Source: Thamnidium elegans
Lineage: Eukaryota > Mucoromycota > Mucoromycetes > Mucorales > Mucoraceae
Direction: 5' to 3'
DNA length: 64,000 bases
Assembly (NCBI GenBank): GCA_025201345.1
Contig: JAIXMG010000042.1
Location: forward strand, 1-64,000
Positions 31,959-43,575 of the stretch are shown piece by piece. Each line of letters begins with the position of its first letter. The first letter of the stretch is position 1. The position numbers and the translations under genes are program-made. A model generated the notes under the pieces. It did not search any database. It was not told the origin of the DNA and saw only the letters and a list, made by a program, of their open reading frames with translations.

Positions 31959-32093
31959 AAACCTGTTTTTTTAACGGGTTGAATTGAATTGATTCATAAA
32001 TATCTACATCTATATTTTTTTTTAAGTTGTCAAAATTATATCTATTTACTCAAGCAACTGAAGGGAAAGAAAAACACTTTATTTGATTTGATT

Positions 32094-34282
32094 TTAAATT
32101 TCCAAAGGAACCTAATAAATAAATAAAAAGTAAGCATTACAATAGTAATATTAAAAAAAAAAAAAGTATTCACTTACAGCATCATCATACCACCAAACCT
32201 TAACAGTTTGGTCATCACTACAACTAGCAAGCATACCCTGCTTAGCGTTCCAAGCTGAATCATAAACCACACCTTGATGCCCACGTAACTTTTGCAGTAC
32301 TTCACCTGTCTCTTGATCCCAAATATACACAATACCATCTTCACTTCCACCTACAATCAAATTATTATCCGCAAATTTAGCACGCACGAAATTCTTTGAT
32401 GTATTTTGATGTCCTTTTAATTTACGAATAGGTCGTACCATACGTACATCCCATAATCGATTTGAATTGTCTTTGGAACTACTTAATAACATGGTTCCAC
32501 TTGAGTTCATCTCAACTGAAGTCACTTCACCAAGGTGAGATGAAATAGTACGGATACATAAACCAGATACGATATCCCAAAATTTGATTGTATTATCTTT
32601 TGAACTAAATAACAGAAAAGAGAGTTATTCAAATAATATCCTAGCTTACCAATCTTATTTTACTTACCCACTAATAACTAAATTACCCAATGGATTAAAT
32701 ATAGTCTTTGTAACTGCTAATTGATGGCCCGGGAACGTTTTAATCATAGTTCCTGTATTTACATCGAATAATCGAACAGTTTTATCGTATCCACCCGTAA
32801 CCAAGTGACTCTACATCAAAACAATATATATATATGTAAGTTAACTCGAGTTTTTTTTTCCTCAGTATGTATTATATATACTTACTTCATTAGGATGATA
32901 TCTAACAGAATATACATCTCCAGCATGTCCAGTTAATGTAGTTGAACAAGTAGCCTTTGAATTTTTCAAATTCCAAATCTTGACAGTTGAATCACCACTA
33001 GCACTAGCAACAAAATCGCCTTGATTTGTAGTGGATAGATCCCAAATACGAGATCGATGACCATGCAAAACATTTAAACACTGAGCAGATTCCGTATCCC
33101 AAATACGAAGTGTATTATCACTTGAACCCGAAACAATCTTTTTACCTTCTTCGCCAATAAACTCTACGCATTTGACATTACCTTGATGACCAGTCAAGGT
33201 AGCGCCAACCGAATTGGGTATCACAAAACTGGTATAATCATCCAACAGTGAATTAACGGTAGGAGCAATTTTGGGATGGTAACGAGAGAATTCGATTTGA
33301 TAGGCAACTGCTTGACGAAGTAAAGCCAAAAGACGATCAGGAGGTATATGACGATGACCAGATCTATCTGCAGTTTCAAATTCCAACATACTTTGGAGTT
33401 GATCTACCAGACTTTCTCTAGAAGCCATAATACCTTCCCAATTTTTAAAACTAGCTGCTTCGTGAATTGATTTGGCTGTAAGTAAATAACACATGTCTTT
33501 AAATTCGTTGGGTTTCGTTTGAAAGTGTTCAAGTGGCTTTAATCTCTTGTTTAAAAATGTAAACGCCTTTTGAATCTCACGACGTTCCAAATATTCGAGA
33601 TATTGTTGTTTATAAACTGAGTAAAGAAATGAACGGTGGTTCTTGACTAAAGGTTTAGTGCATAATTTTTCAACTTCTTGCCAATCTCCATCTAATTTAA
33701 TAATGCAAAAGTCAATATACATACATATAGTTGCTGTATATTTTGTCTAACCTAAAATTGCCTTCTTTAATCGTTTCACTTCTATAATCCGTTCTTCTCT
33801 TTCTTTCCATTTTACGTTGGTTTCATCATACAGTACAGACTGAGAAGCGTGATATCCTTCATCCTGTAAATATTGCATAATAATAGCAATGATATCCTTT
33901 TTTTTTTTTTAGTTAGAATGCTCCTTATGTATATAGTATAAATATATATACCTCTTTAAGTCTTGGATCGTTCGAGTTAAAAATATCGTCTGTAGCTTGA
34001 ATATGAGAGTTTTGAATACCAACATGTTGATTATAAGTCGCTAAGCTATTAAAAGAGCTCGATTTAAACAAGATGCTATAAACAATAAAAAAAGACTTGT
34101 TTATACCTTCTTCTCTTTTTTGCATTGTCGCTTTGAGAAACACTACTTTTATTTCTAATAAATGAGTTTGTATCTATTTGCTCTTGTATTTCTGTAGCTA
34201 TTGCTTGTTCCAACTTTTCTTCTTCTATTGTTAGGTTCTCTAGCTCTGTTTCAATCTCTCTGTCAGAAACAGGATTGTCCAT
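32094..34282 (-). CDS. CTLH-domain WD40 repeat protein
   Basis: Seven exons: 34282-34107, 34075-33952, 33863-33752, 33691-32886, 32810-32668, 32604-32178, 32111-32094; 601 aa. A LisH-like helix pair (EGYHASQSVLYDETN) and a CTLH-type helical region (YLERREIQKAFTFLNKRLKP, PPDRLLALLRQAV) precede seven WD40 repeats (for example GHQGNVKCVEF...LRIWD, GHRSRIWDLS...VKIWN, GHQGVVYDSAW...VKVWW). The architecture resembles WDR26/TOPLESS-type scaffold proteins, but no orthologue was pinned. The last exon encodes only five residues and the stop. Likely a protein-interaction scaffold. Confidence 0.83.
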
Positions 34283-34437
34283 TGTAATATTATATATAAA
34301 GAATTATGTACAAAAATAAAAAAAAATAAAAAAGTGTCAAGTGAAAACGATTTTTATGAATGGTTTTTAAAAACAGATGGGGGGTGTATATAAAAAAACA
34401 CCGCCAAAAAAACTGACTGTGTTTTTTAAAACAAGAT

Positions 34438-36023
34438 CTAATGGAGTTTTTCAATAGGAATGCGTCGTCTATAAAGACCAGCTTTATAAATAGCCAAGGA
34501 TAATACACATAATACACCAATACTACAAATAATACCTATACGAAAAGTTCCTTCAAAGCAAGTGGATCCATGACAACTATCAGAACCTTGCTTCTCTGCA
34601 TGGTGTCCGTAAAACATGCCAAACAACAAGTTAAATATTTGACTACCAAATGCAGGTGCAAACAAAAGCAATCCCCAGTTTCGAGCGAATACTTCGGTTC
34701 CAAATTCAGTGGTAGTAGCAGGAGCTACACCAAACGCAATACCGTAAGCTGTAGAGATAATAAGTGTACAAGGTACTAATGCATCTACTGTTATATTTGA
34801 CGCAGAGACAAGAAAAGTCAAGGTGGCAAGCATCGATATAACAGCAAATACAAAGATCCATATTCGATGAATACCAAGTTTGTTTCTCAAGATATCACTT
34901 AATGCACCAAAGAAGGCACGTGAAGCACAATTACCTAAACTAAACAAAGTGATGTGAAAGTTACGCGTATGTTGATCAGAATCGGATGAGACAGCGTTTA
35001 GGATTTGTCCAATATTGGCTAGATAGACATAACCAACGCCAAGTATGACAAACATGGTACAAAATAAAGAGAATCCGATAGGGTGCTTTAAGAATTGAAT
35101 ACCAGATATAGATATTTCATCTGTTTTCATTTCATGTACATCATGAGAATCAATCATTTCTAACAGTGGACTTCTTTCAACTGTATCGTGTTGTAATGGT
35201 CGCTGTTCTTCTTCATCAGTTACAATTTGCTGATAAGGAGTTTGATTTAGTTCTGTAGTATCTGTTGAAAGGGGACCTAAAAAGAAGGATCCAACAAATA
35301 TACCAGTTGACATTGAAAATGCAAGGAAAATCAAGAAATTATATGTGCTGTCATTGTCAACAGGTGCGTCCGATTCATAGTAGTCACTTGAGAACAACAA
35401 ATCGTTAACTTGAGAGAATACAACGCCACATACGCCAACAGAAGCTGTTGTTAACCCCATACTGAGTCCACGACGCTGCTTGAAATTATGAGACTAATTA
35501 TAGAAATCTTGATTAAATACACACACATATATAATAAAAAGAATAAAAATATATGTGCTTTACTTGTGAATCTAATGCGCATAAATAAGCTGCTGCACCT
35601 GCTAATCCAGTAAACATGAGATAAATTGTGCAAAGAATAAAACTATCAAAAAGTCTTCCTGCATATGTTTGAGCCACAAGAAAGGGTCCACAGAAAATAA
35701 GAAAGGCCGAGACCCGGAGAGTTCTATTATATATAACAATGTTTTTTTTTCTATTAGTAAATGATATGTAGAGTATATATATTTATTTACTTGGTGATGC
35801 CTAGGCTTTCAATCATCCAAGCACATAAAGGCCCTGAAAACGAAACACCTACGAAACATGCAGTACTGACAAAACTGTTCTGTAAAGCTGTCCATTGAAA
35901 TCTTTCTTTTAAGGAAGTACCAAATGTTGGGTATATGTATTGAGGGCCTGATACGTTGGCCACGATTAATGCTGCGATAAACGAACAGACTAATGAAACT
36001 CTATGAGAAGGCCTTGGTATCAT
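34438..36023 (-). CDS. MFS transporter (MCH1/nodulin-like type)
   Basis: Three exons: 36023-35791, 35723-35564, 35493-34438; 482 aa. About 12 hydrophobic segments are visible. N-terminal VSGPQYIYPTFGTSL and RRGLSMGLTTASVGVCGV match the nodulin-like/monocarboxylate branch of the major facilitator superfamily (fungal Mch1-like). A central hydrophilic loop with acidic residues splits the two halves (EEEQRPLQHDTVERSPLLE). SRAFFGALSDILRN in the second half matches the conserved loop with G-x-L-S-D. The substrate is unknown; Mch1 itself has no established monocarboxylate transport. Confidence 0.82.
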
Positions 36024-36396
36024 TATAGTATAATATTTACTTGTAAAAAGAAAAGAGAAAATATAGAATTAAAATTAAAGATTATATATAGTTTTTTTTT
36101 TTTTATTCTTTCATTGGTTACTCGAACAAAATTATATAAGGTAGGATCAGCACGTAAAGTAGGCCAATCAACAGATCACATAATAAAAAAAAAGAAAGGA
36201 ATAACCCCATACACACACACACACATACATACACATGAGTTTTAAAGTGTTACAAACTACACGTGCATTTAATACATGTTACCCTCCCCCCCTTTCTACT
36301 ATACTATACTATATATCACGCTTTTCAATAATTTTAAAAAAATCTTGGAATTTTTTTTTAATAAAAAACTAATACAATACAAAAATAATATTAGAT
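36024..36396. other. Intergenic MFS gene - eL34
   Basis: 373 bp holding the MFS promoter and the eL34 3' end (both genes on the minus strand). There is a short (CA)n run at 36211-36227. No gene. Confidence 0.4.
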
Positions 36397-36860
36397 TTAT
36401 TTTTGGGCCTTGAGGACCTTCTTGACGATCTTTTGTTCCTCAATCAAGAAAGCACGAACGATACGGTTTCTGACACAATGGGCACAACGAGAACCACCAT
36501 AGGCACGAGAGACGTGCTTGTTGGTCTTGGAGACAGTAGCGAACTCACGAGGACGGAGAGCCTTGATCTATATAATATATTTAATATATAAAGTTGCATT
36601 TTTTTTTTTTTTGCTTTAATAAACTTACACCAGCGAGAGCTTCACCACAATCACCACAACGAGGAGCCTTAACAGGCTTCTTTTCGTATTGGTAGACGAG
36701 CTTTCCACCTATAATAATAATAAAATATGTGTAAATTACAGGTTCCAAATGTTGTTTTTTTTTGTTGTTGTATTTATTTACCGGGAGTCTTTACGGCTCT
36801 GACACGGTTGGAACGGGTGTTGTAAGAACAACGACGACGATAAGTGAGTCTTTGAGCCAT
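36397..36860 (-). CDS. RPL34: 60S ribosomal protein eL34
   Basis: Three exons: 36860-36782, 36708-36629, 36567-36397; 109 aa, the usual size. The start [19 protein letters not shown], then [20 protein letters not shown] and [20 protein letters not shown] are diagnostic. Cys pairs (CGDCG and CAHC) form the zinc site. ATTGTAG directly before the ATG suggests a further intron in the 5' UTR, as is common in ribosomal protein genes. Confidence 0.96.
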
Positions 36861-37533
36861 TCTACAATTGTATTGAATATAATTTTAAAATTGATTTTTT
36901 TGAATTGAAATTGTTGAATTGAGAGTTTTAAAAATAATAGAAGAAAAAAAAAAAGAGATTAGTATAACTTGTTATAATTTTTCTACTCAAAAAAAATCCA
37001 TCCATCCATTTTCTGTCCACATATGCAATTGATATCGTGAATCCATCCATTTTACATGAAAAAATCTAATTACCTAGTATACTAACGATCGATTAAGAAA
37101 GGGGGGAGTGTATCACTGCTCTTCTTTGGTTAATTTACCTATTGCTTTCCCTTTCTTTTTTGCCCAATAAAATTTACGCTTTTATTTAACTGCCGCTCAC
37201 ACAGGCTTATATTTTTTCTTTCCATACATACATTTTTGTTCAACTTGACATTATGTTCCTTTCTTTCTTTGTTTATATTAACTAATGACTTGTATACAAT
37301 ATGATCTATTTTATTTTTATTTTTCCTAAAAAAAAAAAAAGTTATACATGACAACTATTTACAATACAAAAGCATGAATGATAGTCTATTGTTTGAATTA
37401 TGGTCATTATTATTTTCCAAGGTTTAGTTAAAATGAAATAGCAACAGTTTTTTATGTGTATAAAAGTGCAATTGCATGAATTGTGTAACAAACCACTGAT
37501 AACATTAAAGTATTATATTACATTTTTGTTTTA
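36861..37533. other. Intergenic eL34 - aspartic protease
   Basis: 673 bp containing the eL34 promoter and possible 5' UTR exon. A short ORF at 37139-37354 is Lys/Asn-rich and not supported as a gene. Nothing else is recognised. Confidence 0.4.
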
Positions 37534-38853
37534 TTACAGGTCGTATTGTTCAATTGAAAGCATAGGATCAGTAATAGATTTAGCAAAACCCAACCTTTTG
37601 TTTTGAGTATCAAACACCTAAAAAATAATTTTAGCGTATACCAAAAGAAGGACACAACTAAACTTACGGTATAGTACGCCTTTAGGAATACATCACCTAA
37701 TATCCAATGATTGGGTTTATTAATATTCTGTCCCGAGATACCTGACAGACACATGGACTCATCCTCCATAGAAAGTAGAATATAATCATCTGACGGTACA
37801 GATAATAAATGACCATTTACTGTAAGTTCTAAATCAGGCAAGTTTCCTTTCAAGTGACATGGGATAGCATATGAACCATCTTTGTTGCTTACTGCTCCTT
37901 TTATGGTACCGTGTATTTGTTTAGCATCCTCGGGCGTTGCAATTAAAAGCGTAGTACCTAATTATAGAAACCCATGCGTCAATATAACCTTTACGTTGTA
38001 TATAAGAAAAAGAAAAAAAAAAGACTGACCAGTGTCTAAAATGATGGATCGTGAACCAGTGGTAGTATTTCCAAATGAAGATTTAGTCATCTTTGTAGAC
38101 CAGTAACCATTACCTATCACAGGAGCATACACTATTTGATCCTTGTATCGAGTTGGATCTGTTCCTCCAAAATCAATCTCTGCTCCTGCTGGTTGTGTAT
38201 AGATACCAAATACTGCTCTATCAATCAAGTTTTGGCTGACCATGTTTTCAACTAAAGTAGGTTTATATATATTAGATTTACTTAGTTTAGAGAACCCTAA
38301 TCCTAGAATACCATCGATAGGTAAATCTTTAAATTCGGATGAGAGCTCAATTGCGTCCGCTATTGATTGGTCCTTTAAGGTCATGTTTCCAATGGTTAAC
38401 GTATCACGACCCATACGTGCATCAATAGATCCTGTTCCGTACCGAATTTGTAATGACTGTGGTGGGTTCTGTACTCGGTATGTACCAGAATGTTTTGATT
38501 GGAATTTTTGATGGCGACGACAGTATTCTGTCGTATGACAATCGTTGGAAACTACCCAAAAATCTGAACTGCCTGTATCTAATACTACATTAAACCATTG
38601 TACCGGTTCACCTATACCTACAGTACTATAGTAACCTGTTTCTATGGTAAATAATATACCCACTTTTTTTTTTATGATTTTTTTTTTTTTTTTTTTTACC
38701 GCTGCCGTGAAAGTAACCTGTTTGATTTACTTTTTCAATATCCCTTTTTTCTAATTGTTTCGAATGATACTTTTTTAATTTAAATTTTAGGCAGGTACTA
38801 CTGCGCGTAATACATAATAGAGAAATAAAACTGATAATTGTAAATGATTTCAT
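37534..38853 (-). CDS. Secreted pepsin-like aspartic protease (A1)
   Basis: Four exons: 38853-38700, 38641-38030, 37957-37668, 37617-37534; 379 aa. A signal peptide (MKSFTIISFISLLCITRSS) and a short basic propeptide precede the mature enzyme. Both catalytic motifs are present: VVLDTGSSDFWVV and, split by an intron, ILDTGTTLL. The flap Tyr lies in RYGTGSIDARMG. Other family blocks: DGILGLGF, VFGIYT, EIDFGGTDP, WILGDVFLKAYYTVFD. It is related to the rhizopuspepsin/mucorpepsin group by general pattern (inference). The intron after the second DTG uses the less common donor GTCAGT. Confidence 0.92.
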
Positions 38854-39109
38854 TAAAAAATAAATAGTGTAATTTTGATTAAAGAAAAGAAATTTATCGC
38901 ATATTTTCTACACACATATAAAAGTCTTTCGTCACATTTAAAAAGGGTCTGTGTGCTAAAAAGAGGGTTCGTATACAAATATAACTGATGTGACTTTTTA
39001 CAAAAAGTGTAGTAAAAAAAAAAAAAACTGCTTTTTATGTACGTATAAAAAATTGGGATATTTGCCATTCTCTCTCTCTCTATCTCTCTCTCCATCTTTT
39101 TTTTTTTCT

Positions 39110-39733
39110 CTATTCGTCCTCGACACCATAACGACTAAATAAAAATAAAATTAGAACTAATATATACTATAAAATAAAAAGTATGTAACGTACGCCTTCA
39201 TTTCTTTAATTTCTTCTTCCTTCTTTTGTAAATTCATCTTCTTAGTAATCTTGTTTTGTTGGTAATAAAGCACGATCAAATAACGGCCAAGGATATTGAA
39301 ACCTTGTAAATGTTCACAAGCATTTTTGGCGTCGAAAATATCCTCGTATACTACAAATGCTGTACCTCTTGTATCTGTCGCATTACCACTAATAAAAAAA
39401 AAATATTTAGATGCTGTATAAATACTTTTTGTCAATTTTTTCTTACACTCGAATTTGTCTAATCGGTCCATATTTTCCAAATACTTCATATATTTCTTCA
39501 GTAGTGATTTTGAAAGGTAAATTTCTAAAGAGAGTACGGTTAATTCTAGTTACAAAACAAAAACAAAAAAAAAATTGTTTTTTTACCTAACAAATAAAAC
39601 TCTGTTTACTTCTGGTGGTAATCGTACCTAAATTCACGTCATATACTGTTTTAATACATGTAATTAAAGAGATGGAATGAAGAAAGGTTATACTTACATT
39701 ATTACGACCTGCTAATTTATTTGCTGGATTCAT
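39110..39733 (-). CDS. SF3B6: Splicing factor SF3B subunit 6 (p14)
   Basis: Five exons: 39733-39698, 39627-39587, 39524-39447, 39388-39194, 39134-39110; 124 aa against about 125 in animals. One RRM: RNP2 VLFVRNLPF and RNP1 [14 protein letters not shown], followed by [17 protein letters not shown] and a basic C-terminal helix. It binds SF3B1 and contacts the branch-point adenosine in U2 and U11/U12 particles. It is divergent from LSM12 with 251 bp between start codons, of interest because LSM12 carries an apparent U12-type intron. Confidence 0.95.
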
Positions 39734-39984
39734 TTCTTTGCTTTAGATCAATAAAAAGATAAAAAAAAAAGAAGAAAAAAAAAGCACCTTTAAAAAAATA
39801 CCGGTACTGGCTTTTAAATATAGAAAAACGTGATACATTATTGGCTAAAGCAATGCTGTTTACTTTTTTTTTTTTTTATCTTTCTTTCTTTTTTAAAAGT
39901 AACCCATAGTTTTGTTAAAAAAGTAAGAAAAGCCAACTTTGTGTGTGCTTATGTGTAGTTTTAATAATTATATGTGTGTAGACC

Positions 39985-40790
39985 ATGGATGAGATAGGAC
40001 GCCAAAAGACTGCTAGTAGACAACAGTCACCAAGTGGGGATCGAAAGAGCTTGGATTCATATATTGGAAAGTTGATTAAAGTAAAGACAGCATCCAATGA
40101 AGAAGTAGAAGGCTTAATCTATACGTTTGATAAAATTACAAATTGTCTTGTAATTGATATCCTTTTTTATTATTAACTGCTGACGATTTACCATATATTT
40201 ATATACATACATATTGTCCTTGACCTTTTTTTTTTCTTTTTTAATACATTGTTCAGGATCACGTAAGAAGAGCACCTTTCGTATTATTAAAATCTCTCAT
40301 CTAAAAGAGATTGTTTCTATTGGAGGAGAAAGCAAAAAAGACAATATCAAGGTTGGACCAGTTTCAGTAGAACAATTAAAGAGTCGTGAAGTGGATGCAC
40401 TTAAAGGGTTTGGAAATGAAGTATCCAAGATGGGCGTTGGCGTAACGAAAGAAGGCCAGGATATATTTAATGCATTGGGTAAAACGTATGTTTATTTATT
40501 TTTATATATATAATGAATATATGATGTAGTAAAACCCTTTTTATATGTATATATAGCTTACCGTGTAGATGGTCAAAGGATACAATAGTTGTTATGGATG
40601 AAGTGTTGATTACACCTCCTTATAGTGTAGATAACTGTAAAGCCAATTCAAGTTCGGGTGCCTCACTTGCGAGAGTAAAGAAAGTAGTAAGTGATCTTTT
40701 TTTTTTTTTTTGCTGTTAAGACACATAAACTTATATACATTATTTTATTTTTTTTAGCTGGAAGGGGAAAGAAAGAGATTACAGAAATAA
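39985..40790 (+). CDS. LSM12: LSM12 homologue with an AT-AC intron
   Basis: Four exons: 39985-40156, 40248-40495 minus last ten bases (that is, to 40485), 40557-40686, 40758-40790; 190 aa. An N-terminal Lsm fold (YIGKLIKVKTASNEEVEGLI) is followed by the LSM12-type anticodon-binding domain: EGQDIFNALGKT, WSKDTIVVMDEVLITPPY and VDNCKANSSS, very close to animal LSM12. The first intron has U12-type signals (see separate entry); using it gives CLVIDCSGSRKK, aligning a Cys that is also present in animal proteins. Animal and yeast LSM12 associate with ataxin-2/Pbp1. Confidence 0.9.
40157..40247 (+). other. Putative U12-type (AT-AC) intron in LSM12
   Basis: 91 nt. The 5' end is ATATCCTT, an exact match to the U12 AT-AC donor. 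GTCCTTGAC at 40216-40224 matches eight of nine positions of the U12 branch consensus TTCCTTRAC. The 3' end is TAATAC, about 24 nt after the branch A. Splicing keeps the reading frame; no GT-AG pair with a good donor joins the two conserved coding blocks in frame. Confidence 0.8.
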
Positions 40791-40968
40791 AATTAAAGCT
40801 AAATTCCTTTTTCAGGAACCACCTTTTTTTTTTTGTTATTACAGCTTTTCACATGAGAAATCACGCGCTTTGTTGTTGTTGTTTAAAGCAGCAATAACAA
40901 CAAAATAATCACGTTCACTTTTTTTTTCTTCTCTTTTTCTTTTTCTTTTATTATTATTATTATTAACA

Positions 40969-42000
40969 ATGTCTCATACATTTTCAAATTGTCCTTTACG
41001 CTCTTCTTCTTTATTAATTACGAACCATGCTACACAAAGTATTGTTACAGCAACAGACGAAGTACTTGATCTATTAGGTTACTCAATGGCAGAATTACTT
41101 CAGCATTCTATTCATAGTTTACACTTTCAACTGGATTCAAATTTTACAACTATTCCAACCTGTAGTTTTAAACATGCTAACGGAACCAACCTCAAGTTTC
41201 AAGTATGTGTTCACCAAGACCCTTTAGGCGGGTCCAGTTGTTTAGACTATTGGCTTATTCGATCTGCAACAGAAATGGTATTATCAACTAGTAGTAGTAC
41301 CTCTGCAGCAGCAGCAATATCAGTGATTCGTCTAAGTCCATATGGTACTATTGAACAAGTACAACCTTCACCTTATTTTAAACAGTCTGTATCTGAATTA
41401 CTTGGTAGACCAGTCATGGCATTTGTATATCAAGACGATATTCAACCGTTATGTGCTAGTTTAGCAAAAATATGTTCACTGCATAAACATTACCCACCAC
41501 AAGATCCATTATTTATAAGATGGTCCAGATTACCATGCTTAATTAATGAAGAGGACGAAGAAAATAGTTTAAATTATGATTGGATGTCATTTACATTAAT
41601 GTCGACTAATATTGGTATTGTTGGTAACTCGATTCGGCCTATTTGTATATTAAGACCCTTACAGTGTGAACAAGAATCAGATGAATCCATGGTGATACAA
41701 TTTTCTTTATATAATCAGTTATTTGATTGTTATCAATCGGTTTGTCAGGCTGCAAACGATAGTAAGGCCTATATTGCTGAATTTTACCATCATGTTATAT
41801 CCAGTCTATTAGAAATGTTGTCCACTTTTCTTATGGATTTATGCCCAATACCCATAGCCATTAAAAAGAAACAAAATACAACGGATTATGTTTGGGATTT
41901 GGTCAAATCGAATTATATTATGCAAAGATCAATCAACATCTTGGAGTTTACTGGTCTGCTTGATCAACACAACGGACAAATAAATTTAATTTCCAAATAA
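40969..42000 (+). CDS. PAS-domain protein
   Basis: Single exon, 343 aa. Two PAS-like segments are visible: LLITNHATQSIVTATDEVLDL followed by GYSMAELLQHSI (about residues 15-60), and VIRLSPYGTIEQVQPSP followed by ELLGRPVMAFVYQDDIQPL (about 120-170). The second half has no recognised domain and no DNA-binding motif, kinase or zinc finger. Cytosolic sensor or adaptor is a reasonable guess; ligand and partners unknown. Confidence 0.72.
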   Translation: MSHTFSNCPLRSSSLLITNHATQSIVTATDEVLDLLGYSMAELLQHSIHSLHFQLDSNFTTIPTCSFKHANGTNLKFQVCVHQDPLGGSSCLDYWLIRSATEMVLSTSSSTSAAAAISVIRLSPYGTIEQVQPSPYFKQSVSELLGRPVMAFVYQDDIQPLCASLAKICSLHKHYPPQDPLFIRWSRLPCLINEEDEENSLNYDWMSFTLMSTNIGIVGNSIRPICILRPLQCEQESDESMVIQFSLYNQLFDCYQSVCQAANDSKAYIAEFYHHVISSLLEMLSTFLMDLCPIPIAIKKKQNTTDYVWDLVKSNYIMQRSINILEFTGLLDQHNGQINLISK

Positions 42001-42046
42001 AAAAAAATTATATTTTTCCTTTCTTTTTTTTTTATATAAATAAATA

Positions 42047-43003
42047 ATGACTGAATTAACAGAACAAGAAAAGTTAGAACGTCGTAGACAAAAGCGTCAA
42101 CAGCGTATTTTACAATCAGGCGAAAGTCGCCTTGGTAAAATTACTGGAACTGCATTTCGTAAGTTAATGCTTTTTAAAGCGAAAGTTATTATATTTATAC
42201 ATTATAAATTTTAGCAAATAGACATACACCATCTCCAACTCCATCACCTTCTACATCTTTAAAAAACAATACTGAACCTATCACTCTTACGCCTTCCAGT
42301 TCTTTAAAACCTGAACCTGTTTCGTTTCGTACACAGCGTAGAGACAGTGATGATCCCAGTGAAGAATTAGGTGCTCCTGAACCTCTCGTAGATCAAGATA
42401 TGAATGTAGTCATGAACCAAGCTTTTGCAAGTATGTTTGGTGGTGTTGCTGGCATCCCAGGCAGTGAAGGTGGATTCAACCCGGCTAGTTTGTTAAGTGC
42501 CATGGGGGGTGGTGAGATGCCTGATCAAGCTGCTGCTGAACACGTACAGGATTCAACTAGATATTGGAACTTGCTTCATTTGTTAGTGATGGTTATGTTG
42601 GGTGTTTATTCTGTTTATTTTGAGTGGACTAGAGCCGGATCAGATCGATTTGCGGCTTTGTTGTATAAAAACGTATCTAATTACCCTACTATTCACGTCG
42701 TAAAGTATTTCCTCTTTGAAAGTATATACATGTACTCAATTTTTTTATTTATTTATATAGCCTGTATTTTGGTACTTTGTTACGCTTGAATTATGTTTAC
42801 AATCTGCTCGATTATTTTATCAAAAAGGTACAATGCCTCCAACATCTACTTTAGCTACACTAGCAACACAGTTACCTCATCCTTTTGGTAATGCCGTTAC
42901 CGTCTTTTTACGTTATCGATTAATTTGGACATGTCTTGTACAAGATATTTGTGTACTTGTATTTATTATTGGTCTTTCGCAAGTGGTATCTAATGTTTTT
43001 TAA
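42047..43003 (+). CDS. GET2: GET complex subunit GET2 (CAML-like)
   Basis: Three exons: 42047-42158, 42215-42699, 42761-43003; 279 aa. The cytosolic N-terminus has the charged helix that recruits Get3 (LERRRQKRQQRILQSG followed by SRLGKITG). A Ser/Thr/Pro linker and three C-terminal membrane segments follow (LLHLLVMVMLGVYSVYF, VFWYFVTLELCLQSARLF, CVLVFIIGLSQVV). This layout is that of Get2/CAML, the ER receptor for tail-anchored protein insertion with Get1. Confidence 0.82.
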
Positions 43004-43111
43004 AAACCTCTCTCTTCTATCCATTGTCTAATAAATTCCTTTTTTTTTTTCCTTTTTTATTTTTTTTATTAAATAATATACACTTTTTTGTTTTTTTGTT
43101 TCTATTTTTTT

Positions 43112-43575
43112 TTATGCAGAAGCAGCAAATACTTGGTCAACAATAACATTGGATTGAACTTTAGGAATTTCAATAACTTTAGATGTTCCATTAGCTAGCA
43201 GAAAAGAGAAAGTTAGTTTCGACACACCGTGTTGCGATGCAAAAATATATATTACCAAAGTGAACAGCGACAGTAGGCTTAATAGAAGTATCTAAAACTT
43301 TTGTAACTTCATATTCAATGTTGGGGTTATTGTATTGAATACGAGGAAGATTTTCTTGTAAGAAATGTCTACTTTTTTTGGTTAATACCCCCTTTTAAAG
43401 ACGTCAAAAAAAAAAAAAACTTTTTTTTTTACCTTGCACCAGCACTCTCATTCTTTCCCTTTAAAGCAAATGTCAAGGCAATTTTAGAAACATTAGGTGA
43501 TAACTTGGAGGCTCCAGGACCAGAGGTCAAATGCTTTAAAATTTCACGTGTGGATTGTGCTGCTCTCAATGACAT
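43112..43575 (-). CDS. Mitochondrial ribosomal protein of the L51/S25/CI-B8 fold
   Basis: Three exons: 43575-43433, 43368-43256, 43194-43112; 112 aa. The segment FLQENLPRIQYNNPNIEYEV followed by KPTVAVHFANGTSKVIEIPK has the thioredoxin-like pattern of the L51/S25/CI-B8 domain shared by mitochondrial ribosomal proteins (mL61/Mrp49, mS25, mL43) and the complex I B8 subunit. The basic N-terminus could be a targeting sequence. The closest match by eye is mL61/mS25; exact identity is not settled. Convergent with GET2, 108 bp apart. Confidence 0.75.
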
